This document shows positions 38,860 through 50,105 of a DNA stretch of 50,312 nucleotides, piece by piece. Position numbers and translations under genes: made by a program. The DNA is from Haplomitrium mnioides. Taxonomy: Eukaryota; Marchantiophyta; Haplomitriopsida; Calobryales. The notes beneath the pieces were generated by a model. That model searched no databases. It was not told the DNA's origin and worked only from the letters and a program-made list of their open reading frames with translations. The stretch covers positions 1 to 50,312 of the forward strand of contig JBNGIS010030125.1 of NCBI GenBank assembly GCA_049999725.1. The letters are read 5' to 3'. How positions within the stretch are numbered: the first letter of the stretch is position 1; each line of letters opens with the position of its first letter.

Positions 38860-41770
38860 TGGAGACTGGAAGGTACAGAAAAATAGAACCTAACTCGCAG
38901 CGGCTGGCGGAGGCGCTACAATGGCTACGTTTGATGGCCCTCGTGGCTCCTTCTAGATGAACGAGGGTGGTTCTATGAAGCATTTGATGAAGGTGGATGA
39001 GTCTGTCTATTGAAGATGATTAGATTGACACGCGCCATTCGCGTTTTGAAGTAGAACTCATCAGGGAAAAAAAAAAAAAAAACTCTGGAGTTTGTTCGTG
39101 GCATTGCGGCAGAGATTCGTGCGCGCCCGTTTTCTCGCTCGTGGTCAATTGTCCTGCTCATGATGGTTCGTTAATGCTGGCGTCGAGGGAGATATGTTCA
39201 TGATGGGCCGCGCAACAGTTTTTTCTGCTACCACGAAGTAGCACCGCCGGATCTCAAGCAGATACGCTCTGCCATTCGAACGGAAAGCAAGAGGGAACCT
39301 GGGAGAGTATCACGAGAGGCTTATCGTCATTTTTTCCTGCACGCGAAGGGCCCGACGCAGTGAGAAGGGTCTTTTACGCTGGAGTTCTGCTCATCGCCTT
39401 TTTTCCTGCTCGCAGCTCATCGTCCTTTTTCCTGCTCGCGATGGGTCCTTAGTGCTGTTTTCGCTTAGCTGGAGAATGGCGTCGCAGGAGAAGCCCGTCG
39501 AGGGAGAAAGAAAAAACGATAAGAGGGGTCTGTGAGCTGCGCGAGCTCTGTTGGTGAGCTTCGCAAGACTTACTAGCAGGGGAGAATCGTTTCTTGGTGA
39601 GCTTCGCGACAATCGTTTCTTCGTTTGGTTTCGTGAACAAGGTGCTTCCTCGTAAACAAGGTGCCTTAAACGTTAGCGTCGCAGAGGAGAATAGCTTCTT
39701 CGTGTGGGTTTTGAACAAGGTCCTTAAGGCTGGAGTCTCAGGAGAATCGCGCAGCAGGAGAAAAAGGTGAATAGTCCTTGTTGCTCGTGATGGTTCATGA
39801 CCCTCGATGGAAAATGTGAGGAGTCAAGCTTCCTTCAAGAAAACAGGAGAGCTTTTGTGCAGAGACCAAGGTATTAAGGAGAGGTGCTTACGAGATTCGC
39901 AGGGATAGCATAGTTTTGCGCTTTCACAAGTTCGGAGGTTTGTTGATCTGCTCGCCAGCTGAGGAAGGTTCTGAGGGAAGCCAGTCCTGAGGGTCTTCTG
40001 ATTCCCTAGTTATGTCTAAGGCAACTCCATGGAGACCTGGATCATGCTCAGGAAAAGAAGTGCTCTCAGAACCTGGCCCATTCAACCCCCCTTCAGCTTC
40101 AGTAATTGGTAAATGCATGAGCCAGGAGGCACAGGCCAGGAGGAAGAATACTATTTCGTTACCGAATAAGGTGTTCAAAGTCGACCAGGATTTATGCGCG
40201 CTAACCACGGATCAGTTAAGGAAGAGGCTGCTCATTGGTCGGTTCAGGAGCTTCTTCCCTGGCATAAAGGAGATTTCGGCATGGTTTGAAAAAATTTGTG
40301 AACAGAAGGGTTGGAAGGCCTCAGTGCTCAGGCTCTTAGGCAAAGGTTTTTTTCTGGTATCCGCAGAAGAAGAAGGAATCAGATCTATTCTTCTTCCGGG
40401 GGAACCTTTATTTATGAAGAGTATGAGATGCATTTTCCAACCTTGGAGACCTAAGTATGACCCCTTGACAGAGCAAGCCTTGGTTCCTACCTGGATCACC
40501 TTGCCGTTCTTTTCCTGAAGAGCTACGCAATCAGCTGCCAATGATTGTCAGCCTATTTGGCAGGTGCATCTATGTCCCTTCAGTTCTTGACAGGATGCAT
40601 GTTAGATTCTGTGTTCAGCTGGACACATCCAAAGGAGTGAGTCCGACTTTGGAACTATTGTGCCCCAAGGGTACCTACTCCCAGCAGGTAGAATATGATG
40701 GCATACCTCTCAGATGCTTATCTGCAGGAGCACGGATCACCTGGTCGGGGAATGTCCTCGAGGGAATGCCCCTGGTTTTGCCCAGAAAAAGAGGGGAGAG
40801 GCCCTCAGGCAGGCCAATAAGATACCTTCAATGAATCTTCGCACTTATCCATCCAATACACAAAAGGTGGAGGATCATAGAAGGCATCTGTAAGCTCACA
40901 GGGTGGAAGGCAGAAATCAAGGTGAAGCAAGTTCACCCACAAAAATTTGTTGTAAGGATCTAGTGCAAGAAGACTGTGAAACCAGTACCTGTCCAGGGAG
41001 GAAGGACTCAATCAACCCTACACCAGCACAAGGAGAGAGGGGGGCAGTAGTGCAAAGGGGGTTTCCTAGTTGATTGTACGGACATACAAGTGACTAGCTC
41101 AGATGCTCCTCTGGTTTTAAATGAGATGGTCCAAGCAGAAGTGACAGAAGCCCAAGTGTTAACAGCAGACGAGGCTGCTCCTGATTGTGGAGAGAACAAG
41201 TGGGAAAAGTTCACAAAGAGGTATACACGGCGTGACAAAATGAAATCAGTGGTGGCAGATCAGGCTACAGGCAGCAAGCCACAAGGCTCGACAGTAGCAG
41301 GGAAAGCTACTAGTCTGACCACAGTGTACCGAACGAGGTCCTCAAAACCCTCGTCTTCAAAACAGGACATCCTGGCAAGGGAAACTCTGGAGGAAGGCCC
41401 CATTCCCTTGGAAATGTCTTCAGAGGATGATTCACTGCATCATAGTGTAATTCCCTCTAGGCTATCCATGGAACCAGAGATTTGAGGATGTATCAGGCTA
41501 TCAATTAGAGGAACTAGCGTGTCTGAAATTTCCTTTGGTTATAGATCTTGATAATATTTTGGATTGATGGCCTAGGGCTAGTGATCTACCTTTGGAGAAC
41601 CTGTGACAGATTTTATTGACTTGTAGCTGTCGCTGGACACCTTTGTGTCCCGACTTGGCTACTTTTGAGGGAGTGGTTTACTTTAGTCCAGACTTTGAAG
41701 TTGTGCCGCCTTGGCGGTTGTATTTGATGTGTGGAAATAAAGTTTTTACTTCCTGTCCAAAAAAAAAAAA
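38860..41770 (+). mobile_element. L1-E copy 2: ORF1-only L1 with target duplication
   Basis: A 2.9-kb insertion flanked by exact 12-bp duplications AAGTCCTGTCTG (38848-38859 and 41771-41782). It holds a GC-rich 5' untranslated region (38860-40011), ORF1 with frameshifts (40012-41485), about 270 bp of 3' untranslated sequence ending GGAAATAAAGTTTTTACTTC, and a poly(A) tail. No endonuclease or RT is present. The 3' untranslated part matches the fragments at 8217, 13494 and 42559. The 5' region has a doubled TTTTTCCTGCTCGC motif near 39400-39440. Confidence 0.88.
40012..41485 (+). pseudogene. L1-E ORF1 (DUF4283-like nucleic-acid-binding protein), frameshifted
   Basis: LINE ORF1 protein that would coat the element RNA. 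MSKATPWRPGSCSGKEVLSE opens it. The DUF4283-like part is LIGRFRSFFPGIKEISAWFE then LLGKGFFLVSAEEEGIRSIL and PWRPKYDPLTEQALVPTWIT. Next is IVSLFGRCIYVPSVLDRM, then FCVQLDTSKGVSPTLEL and YDGIPLRCLSAG, as in plant L1 ORF1 proteins, though no CCHC knuckle is intact. One extra T in a T run near 40510 shifts the frame. The reading is lost at 40835-41089. WEKFTKRYTRRDKM and a Ser-rich C-terminus (41090-41485) end it. Confidence 0.78.
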
Positions 41771-41782
41771 AAGTCCTGTCTG

Positions 41783-42067
41783 CAATCATAAATATCCGGG
41801 AGTAAAACCTGATCTAAATCCAAACTAGGATGCTCAGGTGCTTGGATAAGAAGAGCAGCGTGATTCACTGCAAAGGGGAGATTCTCATAAGTCACTCCAA
41901 TTGAATGTTCTGTATATAGGAAACAGGGCATCAGGGATATACTGATAAGTCTGAATGCAGGGATCCTTTATGGGGGAATCACCATTTCAGGGGAAATGCT
42001 GCCATCACAGTAACCCGAGAAGAATCAGACTTACAGATATGGCACAGAAGGCTAGGATATTTGTATG
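41783..42067 (+). pseudogene. copia-C protease/pre-integrase fragment
   Basis: It continues the fragment at 38096-38847 after the L1-E insertion. It codes GILYGGIT and, after a frame change, EESDLQIWHRRLGYL, the pre-integrase zinc region also found on the minus strand at 45528-45725. It stops at about 42067, where reversed copia-C LTR sequence begins. Confidence 0.7.
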
Positions 42068-43265
42068 CAGGGTTTTAAAGCAGCACCACCAGCCGGTGTA
42101 ATAAAAATTGAATGCTTGATTTCTATTGGACTGTCTGCAATGTAACTTCGAATCTGGCTCGTCACTGTTCGTGAGAGAGAATATCAACTTTGAATGTTGA
42201 TTTTTCTTTGCAGCGAAATTCTTCACCTTTCTTCTGTTGATAGAATCGCAGGTAAGGGAAAAACGCAGCTGCTCAATACGAGCAATAGCAGACTGGCAGG
42301 CGTCGATGGAGTCGCAGTGCGATCTCCTTTTCGTGATAGCACAAAATACCAGCGTCGCGATGGCAGACAATGTTGCGATAGCAGAAAACACAACCTCCTG
42401 TCTTCGTGCAAAAGCAGGTGTCGGGCGACTGCCTTTCGTATGCGTGCTTAGCCAAAATCGGGGCACCTCCTTTTCTTCATGAAGATTCAAGAAAAACAGG
42501 TCGCAGGAAACTTGCGTTTCCTTCTCCTGAACAAATGATGTACAAGAAAGACTGGAGCTGTCTTTTTTACTGGAGTTGGTTTGAAGTAGAATTGACTGTA
42601 GTCAATGTTGATTATTTTCTGGATTGATGGCCTGGGGCTAGTGATGTACCTCAGGAGAACATGTGATAGATTTCATTGTCGGGTAGCTGTCACTGGACAC
42701 CTTTGTGTCCCGACTTGGCTATCATTGAGGAAGTGGTTTACTTTAGTCCAGACTTTGATGCTTTGCCACTTCGGCGGTTGTATTTGATGTGTGGAAATAA
42801 AGTTTTTACTTCCTGTCCAAAAAAAAAAAAAAAAAACTGGAGCAAGGAATGAAAAGACTTACACAGAATGTATGTTTGCGGGATGGCTTACACTCGATGG
42901 TGAGCCCCGGTGTATATATGCACAGAGGAGAAATCTCCTCGATATTCACAAAGCACTAATGAGCACACAATTTCTATCCTGCCAAGTTTAGCATTAGATC
43001 GTGGAGCGATCTGCATGCTTACGTCTTCTCTCTCAGTCACGCTAGGAAAATAAGCTTATCTAAAATTACCTGTGTGACTGAAACGTGGCATTACACTAGA
43101 TTAGCCTTAACTAACTACTAAGTTAGTAATGCTAATCATGACTAACAATATGTTAGTCTCTGATTATTTACAAGAGAGAGAATCCTTCCAAGGATTCAAC
43201 CTTGGGAAGGACTGCATCTGGATCCCATTCAGGATCCATCGTCCCACTCAAGCTATGGTCCTCAA
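42068..43265 (-). repeat. probable copia-C 3' LTR (minus strand)
   Basis: Placed between a purine tract (CCTGAGTGGGAG on the minus strand, at about 43266-43277) and the plus-strand copia-C fragment. It has TATATATGC near 42912, and TAGTTAGTTAAGG-type sequence plus CGCGA motifs in its 3' half (GTCGCGATGGCAG near 42353). The exact ends and any duplication are unclear. An L1-E fragment lies inside. The ORFs called here are chance. Confidence 0.5.
42559..42835 (+). mobile_element. 5'-truncated L1-E insertion with 8-bp duplication
   Basis: It matches the last 215 bp or so of L1-E copy 2 (GGATTGATGGCCTGGGGCTA, TGTGTGGAAATAAAGTTTTT) and ends in poly(A). ACTGGAGC flanks it at 42551-42558 and 42836-42843. 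Confidence 0.87.
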
Positions 43266-43389
43266 TACTCCCACTCAGGACTATCTAAGGTACAATCTCA
43301 AGAGTTTCATACACTTAAAACTCAATCCTCAATCCTTAAAGAGTATCATCCTCTTTTAACTCTGGCTGCCATGCAAAATTCATCTATTT

Positions 43390-44522
43390 CTCATTCCAAT
43401 TCATTTTCCCCCTGCCTCACCATTTCCTGAGACAGGCACACCTTGTCAATGCCATAAAATTCAGGACGTCTTCAGTTTCTTCCTGATCTTCTGGGCCCAT
43501 TTGATTTTGTATCAGAATCTCCTCCTTCCTCCCACTTGTTTGGATCATCCCTGTGCCTTTCCTCTTGTACCTCCCTGTCCTCTGGTTCTGACATCCTCCT
43601 GCTTGGACCTGCTTCCTCAGATTTCATCTTTGCATCTGATGTTAGCTGTCTCCCACTGGATGACTCACCTTCTCTTTGTGACTCAGGTTTGGTTTCCTTG
43701 AAAATGACATCTCCACTGCAGATGATTTTGCCAGTTTTGTGGTTCAAAAGCCTGTACCCCTTAACTCCAGGCTGATATCCCAGAAAAGTACAAGTGTCAG
43801 ACTTGTTGTCCAACTTTCTCCTCATGTCTTCTGCTATCAGTGCATGCGCATCACATCCAAAGACTCTTAGGTGTGAGACATCTGGTCTCTTACCCGTTCA
43901 TGCTTCTTCTGGCGTTTTACCCTTCAAGGCACCTGAAGGACTAATGTTGGGCAAATAGTTGGCTGTCGTTATGGCCTGAGCCCAATGCCTCTTCTCAAGT
44001 CCAGCTTCACTCAACATGCAATTAGCCTTTTCTATGAGTGTTCTATTTAGCCTTTCAGCCACACCATTCTGTTCTGGGCTGCTCCTGCCTGTTGTCTGGC
44101 CCTTGATTCCTTCCTCATTCAAGTAGCTCTTGAATGCTTTACTCATATATTCACCTCCTCCGTCTGTTCTCAGGGTCTTTACTGAAGTGTTCAGTTCATT
44201 GGTCACCTGATTGACGAATTCCTGAAATCTCCCAAGGACTTCATCCTTAGTCTTTATGACAACAGGAATGATTTCCTGCTCTTGTCATCTGTGAACCTGA
44301 CAAAATACCTTGCTCCTCCAGCAGAGGAGACTGACATAGGTCCACATACGTCGGAGTGGATCAAATCCAACTTGTGCGTTATCTCAGTGTTGGATTTCTT
44401 GGGTACAGGCTGGCGATGCTGTTTTCCCTGCACACATGCTTCACAGAAGAAGTCCTTCCTTGTATTGATGATCATTACTGTCACTAAATTCTGGAGTTTG
44501 TGTACAATGTCGATACCCAGAT
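43390..44522 (-). pseudogene. copia-C integrase region, RT and RNase H missing
   Basis: Minus-strand pieces: GIDIVHKLQNLVTVMI, CEACVQGKQHRQP, LDLIHSDVCGPMSVSSAGGA, RYFVRFTDDKSRKSF. Then [14 protein letters not shown] and SSPEQNGVAERLNRTLIEKA (43898-44206), and FLGYQPGVKGYRLLNHKTGK (43472-43825). At least two frameshifts break it. It ends near 43390, followed by a purine tract, so RT and RNase H have been deleted. The upstream part continues at 45528 across the solo LTR. Confidence 0.82.
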
Positions 44523-45527
44523 TGTTGAAAATTAGCAGCCTCACAATTTTCTGCTGAGGAATTGCCTGATCCTGCTCAGGAATTCCTGCAACATACTTCC
44601 TTGGTGAAGTCTGTCTCTGTAAATGTTTTGGTTTAGCTAGTTTAGGATTCTAGCTAGTTTAGAGGCACTTTAGGGAATGGTGATTTCAGGGTGTGCCACA
44701 TGGAGGCACCTGGTGGTGACACGTGTCAGCACCAGGAAAGTCCTTAGGGACAATTAATTTACCTTGTCCCTTGCATGAGAAAGAAACAAGCGCATGCACA
44801 TATGCATGCGCTCATATGGAGAATCGGTTGCTGCAAGAAGGGGGCTCACATATCACCTAGTCCAGATGCATGAAGATCTTCTTCACCTAATGCAGGACTT
44901 GGTCATTTATTCTTTAGCACCCACAGAATTTGAACTGGGCACCCACAGAAATCCAGCACATTGCTGGTATTGTAAAGAGTATATAAATCGACACGAGTGA
45001 TGCTCATTGCATCCTATTTTGCAAACACATTTCATTTGTGTGTCACCTCACAAGGAGAATCGCGTCTTGGTGTCAGGAAGGAGGTTACGTCTGTCTTGCG
45101 TTTTTCTGCTGTAGAAGGGAAGGTCGGGACACTGCTGCATTTTCCGCGTTTTTCTGCTGTAGAAGGGAAGGTCGGGACACTGCTGCATTTTCGCCTCTGG
45201 AAGACGGTCGCGTTTCCAGAAGGAGGTCGCGTTTTGTCCAGAAAGGAGGTCGCATCGTTTTCTTGCATAAGAGCAAATCGCGAGCACAGGAGGCAATTCG
45301 TGGAGTTGCGATTAAGGCTGGGAGAAGGTCATCCTGCATTTTTCATGCGAACCTGCTGACGGGAGGGAGATTCGCGAATCTGCTGTCGAGCAGAAAAGCC
45401 TTCACGAATCTGCTGTCGCACAACCTCTTCTATGGAGCTGACGTTTTTACTTCCTCTTTCCTGTGATTCTCACCTATTGTGGATTTTCGCTGCTGAAATA
45501 TATCAACTCGATTTGATATTTCCAACA
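44523..45527 (+). repeat. solo copia-A-type LTR inserted in copia-C
   Basis: It starts TGTTGAAAATTAGCAGCC and ends GATATTTCCAACA, 1,005 bp. The flanks are CAGAT and AAGAT, a 5-bp duplication with one change. The copia-C reading (RLGHL then GIDIVH) joins across it. TATA box TATATAAAT near 44978, ABRE-like GACACGTGTC at 44718-44727, hairpin GCGCATGCA/TGCATGCGC at 44790-44811, and a 47-bp tandem duplication at 45099-45192. Confidence 0.88.
45099..45192 (+). repeat. 47-bp tandem duplication in the solo LTR
   Basis: Two copies starting GCGTTTTTCTGCTGTAGAAG at 45099 and 45146, differing at few positions. The other copia-A LTRs do not have this unit duplicated. Confidence 0.9.
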
Positions 45528-45780
45528 AAGATGTCCTAGCCTTCTATGCCATAACTGCAAGTCTGATTCTTGCGGGGTAACTGTGATGGCAGCGTTCTCC
45601 CCACCCGTGGTGATTCCTCCATAAAGAATTCTGGCATTCTTTTGCAGAACTACGAATTCGGACTTGGCGGTGTACATTCTTATTCCCTGTCTTCCAAAAT
45701 CTACATACATGCCTTGATCATTCAATTTATCAATTGAGATCAGGTTGTAGCCTGATTCAGGAATGTACAGGACATTTCTA
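45528..45780 (-). pseudogene. copia-C protease-end/pre-integrase fragment
   Basis: It codes VLYIPESGYNLISIDKL, then GIRMYTAKSEFVVLQKNARI, ILYGGITTGGENAAITVT and LQLWHRRLGHL. It continues into 44522 once the solo LTR is removed. The upstream gag and protease are missing at 45781. Confidence 0.82.
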
Positions 45781-46014
45781 TTAGAAAATAAGAACTTTGA
45801 AATCTACGTGAAGAGTTGATAAGCTGTCGAAAGAGAGAGCACTAAACAGGAAATATGATTCAAAGGAGATAGCAGATAAAATCAGAGTCGAAAGGATGCA
45901 GACAGCAGATCGCGATACCCCAGAAAACAGAATCGCGATGCTCCAGAAACAGGTCGCGATGTATACCAGGATCGCAACACTCCCGAAAACAGCTTCGAAC
46001 CAGAAATCAGAAAT
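45781..46014 (-). repeat. CGCGAT-rich segment, possibly part of a copia LTR
   Basis: It contains TCGCGAT about every 25-30 bp (AGATCGCGATACC, GAATCGCGATGCTCC, AGGTCGCGATGTATACC) separated by CAGAAAACA-like spacers. It resembles the 3' half of the proposed copia-C LTR near 42250-42430. Its identity is not certain. Confidence 0.4.
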
Positions 46015-46597
46015 TGAATCGACCAAAGGGGGGGAGAGGGGGCGAAAATCACGAATAGGTTAAGACACGATTTTCAGCACTCGCCCGTCGCCCGTCAAGC
46101 AAACTATTTCGCCTGGTTCGAAAACGCAAAACGTGAAACGCAAATATGCAGGAAAGTCAAAAAAACGGGAGACGAATAGCTGCTCTTCGATGCTCTGAAA
46201 TTCGCCTCCTCACGAACTTGTTCTGCTCTTAAGACCCTGGGAAAGGTTTGGATAACCGAGGATGAATCCTTAAGAGGATTCCTCTTCTTTATATACTAAT
46301 CGAAGGTCAGCCTTTTGCTGACATACAAGTTCCCCCATAATAAAAGAGTGGGGCAACTAACGAGAGCGAGTGGTAAGGGGATCACCAGAAAGCAGCGCCC
46401 TTCTGACATTCCAACAAATATCCCATTTTTGAGCCTATTGCTAACTGCTCTTTGTCACAAGTATAAATGTCTAAGGGGGAGATCTGGAACCTGGCAGCCC
46501 CTCTAAAACATCTATTAGCTAACTATACTAGCTAGCCTTTACAGCTAACAGTAGTTAGTTGTCACTATTTACAGCAGCAAGAGATACATTTCCAACA
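46015..46597 (-). repeat. copia-B LTR (3' LTR of the minus-strand copy)
   Basis: Reverse of 7203-7779: on the minus strand it starts TGTTGGAAATGTATCTC and has the same AACTAACTACTG section, the TATA region near 46290, and AATCGTGATTTTCGCC-like 3' sequence. The outer end near 46015 has an extra CCCCTTTGG-type stretch compared with the other copy, so it is uncertain. Confidence 0.78.
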
Positions 46598-46607
46598 CTC
46601 CCACTTG

Positions 46608-48516
46608 TCACATGTTGCTGTACATGCCAATTTTTTTGATCAGCTTGAAGTGCTTTTCTCTTGGTAATGCTTTGGTGAGAACATCAGCTGCCATCTCTTC
46701 TGTCATACAATATTCCAGTTCCACCTCATTTCCAATCAGGTCTCTTATGAAGTGGTACTGAATATCAATGTGTTTTGTCCTTGGATGATGAACTGGGTTG
46801 ATGGCCAGTTTCATGCATCCTTGGTTATCACACTCAATTGTGGTAGGTGTGCATTGCTTGAATCCAATCTCTTCAAGCAACCTGCGTAGCCAGACAGTTT
46901 CTTTACTGCCATGTGTCAATGCCATGTACTCAGCTTCGGTAGTTGAAAGGGCAGTGGTCTTCTGCAACTTACTGCTCCAGGAGATAGCCCCATCTCCTAC
47001 AGTAAACACGTATCCAGAGGTAGATCTCTTCTTGTCTTGTTCTCCTCCACGATCTGCATCACAGTAGCCAGTGAGTTTGATCCCTTTACCACCCCAGTAG
47101 GTGATGCCAAGATCCCTTGTACCTTTCAAGTACCTTATAACTCGCTTAGCTGCCTTCCAGTGTTGCTGACCTGGGTTATCCATGAACCTACTCAGAGCTC
47201 CCACTGAATATGCCAGGTCTGGCCTTGTTCCTAGCATGGCATACATTAATTTCCCTATTGCACGTCTGTACGGAACTTTTGCCATGTCTGCCTTTTCTTT
47301 CTCATCCTTTGCTTCCATTTCCTTCGACAGTTTGCAACCAGCTTCAAAAGGTGTAACTGCAGGCTTTGCTTCTTCCATCCTGAATTCCTTCAGAATTGAA
47401 TCAATGTACCCTAGCTGATGGAGCTCAATGCTCCTTGCATCCCTGTCTCTAATGACCTGTATCCCCAAGATATAGTGCACCTCCCCAAGGTCCACCATTT
47501 CAAAGAGGGTACTCAGACCATGCTTCACGCTGCGCAGCGAATCCAGATTGTCACTGAATAACAGCAGGTCGTCCACATACACAGTGATTATGATGATAGA
47601 CCCCTATACCATTGAGCAGTACACACTGTGATCAGATGTGCATCTAGAATATCCATCACTTTGTAGGTACTGGTCTATCTTCTCATACCATGCTCTTGAG
47701 GACTGTTTCAGTCCACACAGAGACTTCTTGAGAAGACATACCTTGTCTTCCTCTCCAGGTGCTTTAAACCCTTCAGGTTGCACCATATAGATCTCTTCCC
47801 TGAGATCTCCATTCAGGAAAGCCGACTTCACATCCATCTGATGAACCTCCCAGTTCATCTCTGCTGCTATGGCCATCAAGCAGCGGATTGATGTCATCTT
47901 CACCACTGGGGCGAATGTTTCCTGAAAGTCTATACCTTCTTTCTGCAGACATCCTTTGGCCACCAGGCGTGCCTTGTACTTGGTGATTTCATTTGTCGCT
48001 CCATGCTTGAGCTTGAACACCCACTTGCACCCTACAGGTTTCCTGCCTTCTGGTAAATCTGTCAGAATCCAAGTCCCATTCTTTATCAAGGATTGGAACT
48101 CCTCTTTTGTAGCCTGCTCCCACTGTGTCGCATCATCTCGTTCCATGGCCTGTCTCAGGCTAGTTGGTTCTGGGTCAAGAGCAATATTTGCATTACCTTC
48201 TTCTATTCCAAGCCGGACAATCGGTTTTCAAAGTCTCTGTGATCTCCTCACAGGTTGTGATGTCACCTCTTCAATTTCTTCAGACTCCTCCAGGGTAGCT
48301 GATTCTACTTCTGCAAGTTGATGGCCAGAAGACTGACCTTGGTTTTCAACATCTAGAGAGATCTGCAGAAAAACAGGGAACGCAGGGCTTGGATCTGGAT
48401 CCACTCCTTTACCTGTCTCCCACTCATTGAAGACAACATCTCTACTGCTGATTATGCGGCTTGTAGCTGGGTCATACAGTCGATACGCTTTCCCTCCTTC
48501 ACTGTACCCAAAGAAG
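46608..48516 (-). pseudogene. copia-B pol, 5'-truncated (integrase end, RT, RNase H)
   Basis: Closely matches 5280-7192. RT is GCKWVFKLKHGATNEITKYK, then DVKSAFLNGDLREEIYMVQP, with the YVDDLLLF box intact at about 47560-47582. RNase H has DADRGGEQDKKRSTSGYVF, and the end is [13 protein letters not shown] then LTKALPREKHF. An in-frame TAG at about 47605-47607 interrupts RT. The part at 48147-48516 (integrase C-terminal end and linker) has frameshifts. It stops abruptly at 48516, where a different LTR-like sequence begins. Confidence 0.88.
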
Positions 48517-48807
48517 TGTTGAGAATTCGAGCTCTGTTATGTTTCCTAGTGAATTTAGACCAGGATAGTCTAAATTCAGATAGGACAACTATCCTCAATT
48601 TTGTCTTATTCTATTTTGTCTTCTAGTGTTGACATCTATTTTGTCTTGTAGTGCCAGCCCTAATTCGCTGGGCCTAGTTTTCTGTGTATATAAGGGAGAG
48701 AGGGGGCTATTGCCTTTCATTCTGTGCTTCCCTATTGTTGTTGAGGATCTCTGCTGCTCCTCCCCTCTGTATGCTTGATGCAGGTGGAATAAAGTGCTGC
48801 TAGGATG
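48517..48807 (+). repeat. LTR-like sequence of an unnamed family
   Basis: It starts TGTTGAGAATTCGAGCTCTG exactly where copia-B pol is cut. It contains TGTATATAAGGGAGAG (TATA box near 48686) and GGAATAAAGTGC (polyadenylation-like signal near 48788). No internal element is attached. The right end does not show CA, so it may be truncated at the LINE-D junction. Confidence 0.55.
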
Positions 48808-50105
48808 CCCGCTTTCAGATCAGTATCAGCACTCCACAGGGATATTGCAATCGGGTGAGTCTCTTGTGTAGATGTGAAAACTCCGGTCCAGTCTCCTTTT
48901 CGTATGTGTCCTGGCCCCTCAAGGAGGCGTGATATCCATCTTTCAGGGATCTTTGCTATCAGGTCATGCCATTTACGCTCAAGCTTTTTGTGAAGCTGGT
49001 AGCGTCCTTGTGCCTCCTTCCACTCAAGGAACTCATATGTTTGACGATTCCATAGGTCCCCAATCACGTTGATCCCTGCCTGAGACCATCTCAATGCTGG
49101 CCAACTCTTGTTTGCCGCCAGGAGTGAATTTTCTCCCAGTTAACAGCACCATATATTAATGTTGGAAACTTCTTCGAAGGATTCAGGAGCTTTTTGTTTG
49201 ATAAATCTTTTGAGCACGGACCAAGCCTGCCATGTCTCTTTCCACAAGTGAGAGGTGTCTGACCAGCATGAGGATCTGCAGTCAGCTACTGACCACAATA
49301 GGGAGTGACCCCAACCTAGTTTACCCAGTGGTCTAGCTTGGCTGGCTCTATACAATAAGAACGTTTTGCATGTTGAGTCCCCTGGCAGAACCGTCTTAAT
49401 AATCCACTTCCCCAGCAGGGCTTGAATCTGTGCATAAATGTCCATCAGTCCCAAACACCCTTCTTTCTTCCTCTTCACACATGTTTCCCACGCTACCGGA
49501 GCTCTGCAGTTTTCCCCATTTCCTGACCAAAGGAAATTTCTCACCAGCTGTTTGATTTCTTTAAGTGGGGAACTCCCCCCCCTGCCCAGCAAGAAGCAAA
49601 GTACCAGATGGATCCCAGAAGTATTTGATTGATGATTAACAGTCTTCCTGGCAGGCTAATATATCTGTTGCACCAACACTTGAGCTTTGATCTGATTCTG
49701 TCCACCAAGGTGTTCTGAATTGCTGGTAGACCACTTTGAAGGCTGAACGGAATACCTAGGAGTTTCAAGAATGTATCTTTTTCTGCCCATTTCCAGTTGG
49801 TGCCCACGTCCCACTTTGCGGCTTGGGTCGGGGGCTTATCCAAATAGCAGATATTCTCCCAGTTGATTTTCTGTGCGGTAGCCTTGGAGAAGGTGCTCAG
49901 CAGCTCTACTGCCTTCAGCAGGTTCTGTTCTTCTCCTGCCAAGGATAGAAGAGTGTCATCCGCATATTGGGAAAACAGATGACTCCTGCCCAAGGGGATA
50001 GAGATCCTTTTTACTTGTCCATAGAGCGCTGCATTATTGAGAAGGTGTCCCAGTGCATCTGCCACCACAAGATATAGAAAAGGAGCTAGAGGGGCCGTTG
50101 TGAAC
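48808..50105 (-). pseudogene. LINE-D copy 2, RT end and part of the C-terminal domain
   Basis: Minus-strand translation: [118 protein letters not shown]. It covers the region from the RT catalytic box (near 49960) to the middle of the C-terminal part. A stop at about 49140 and a frame change near 49545 break it. Both ends are cut, at 48807 by LTR-like sequence and at about 50105 by L1-E sequence. Confidence 0.85.

Noticed and set aside
42005-42490. 161-codon minus-strand ORF and overlapping frames on both strands
   Set aside because: They fall in the probable copia-C LTR, with several frames open at once over CGCGA-type repeats, which fits composition rather than coding.
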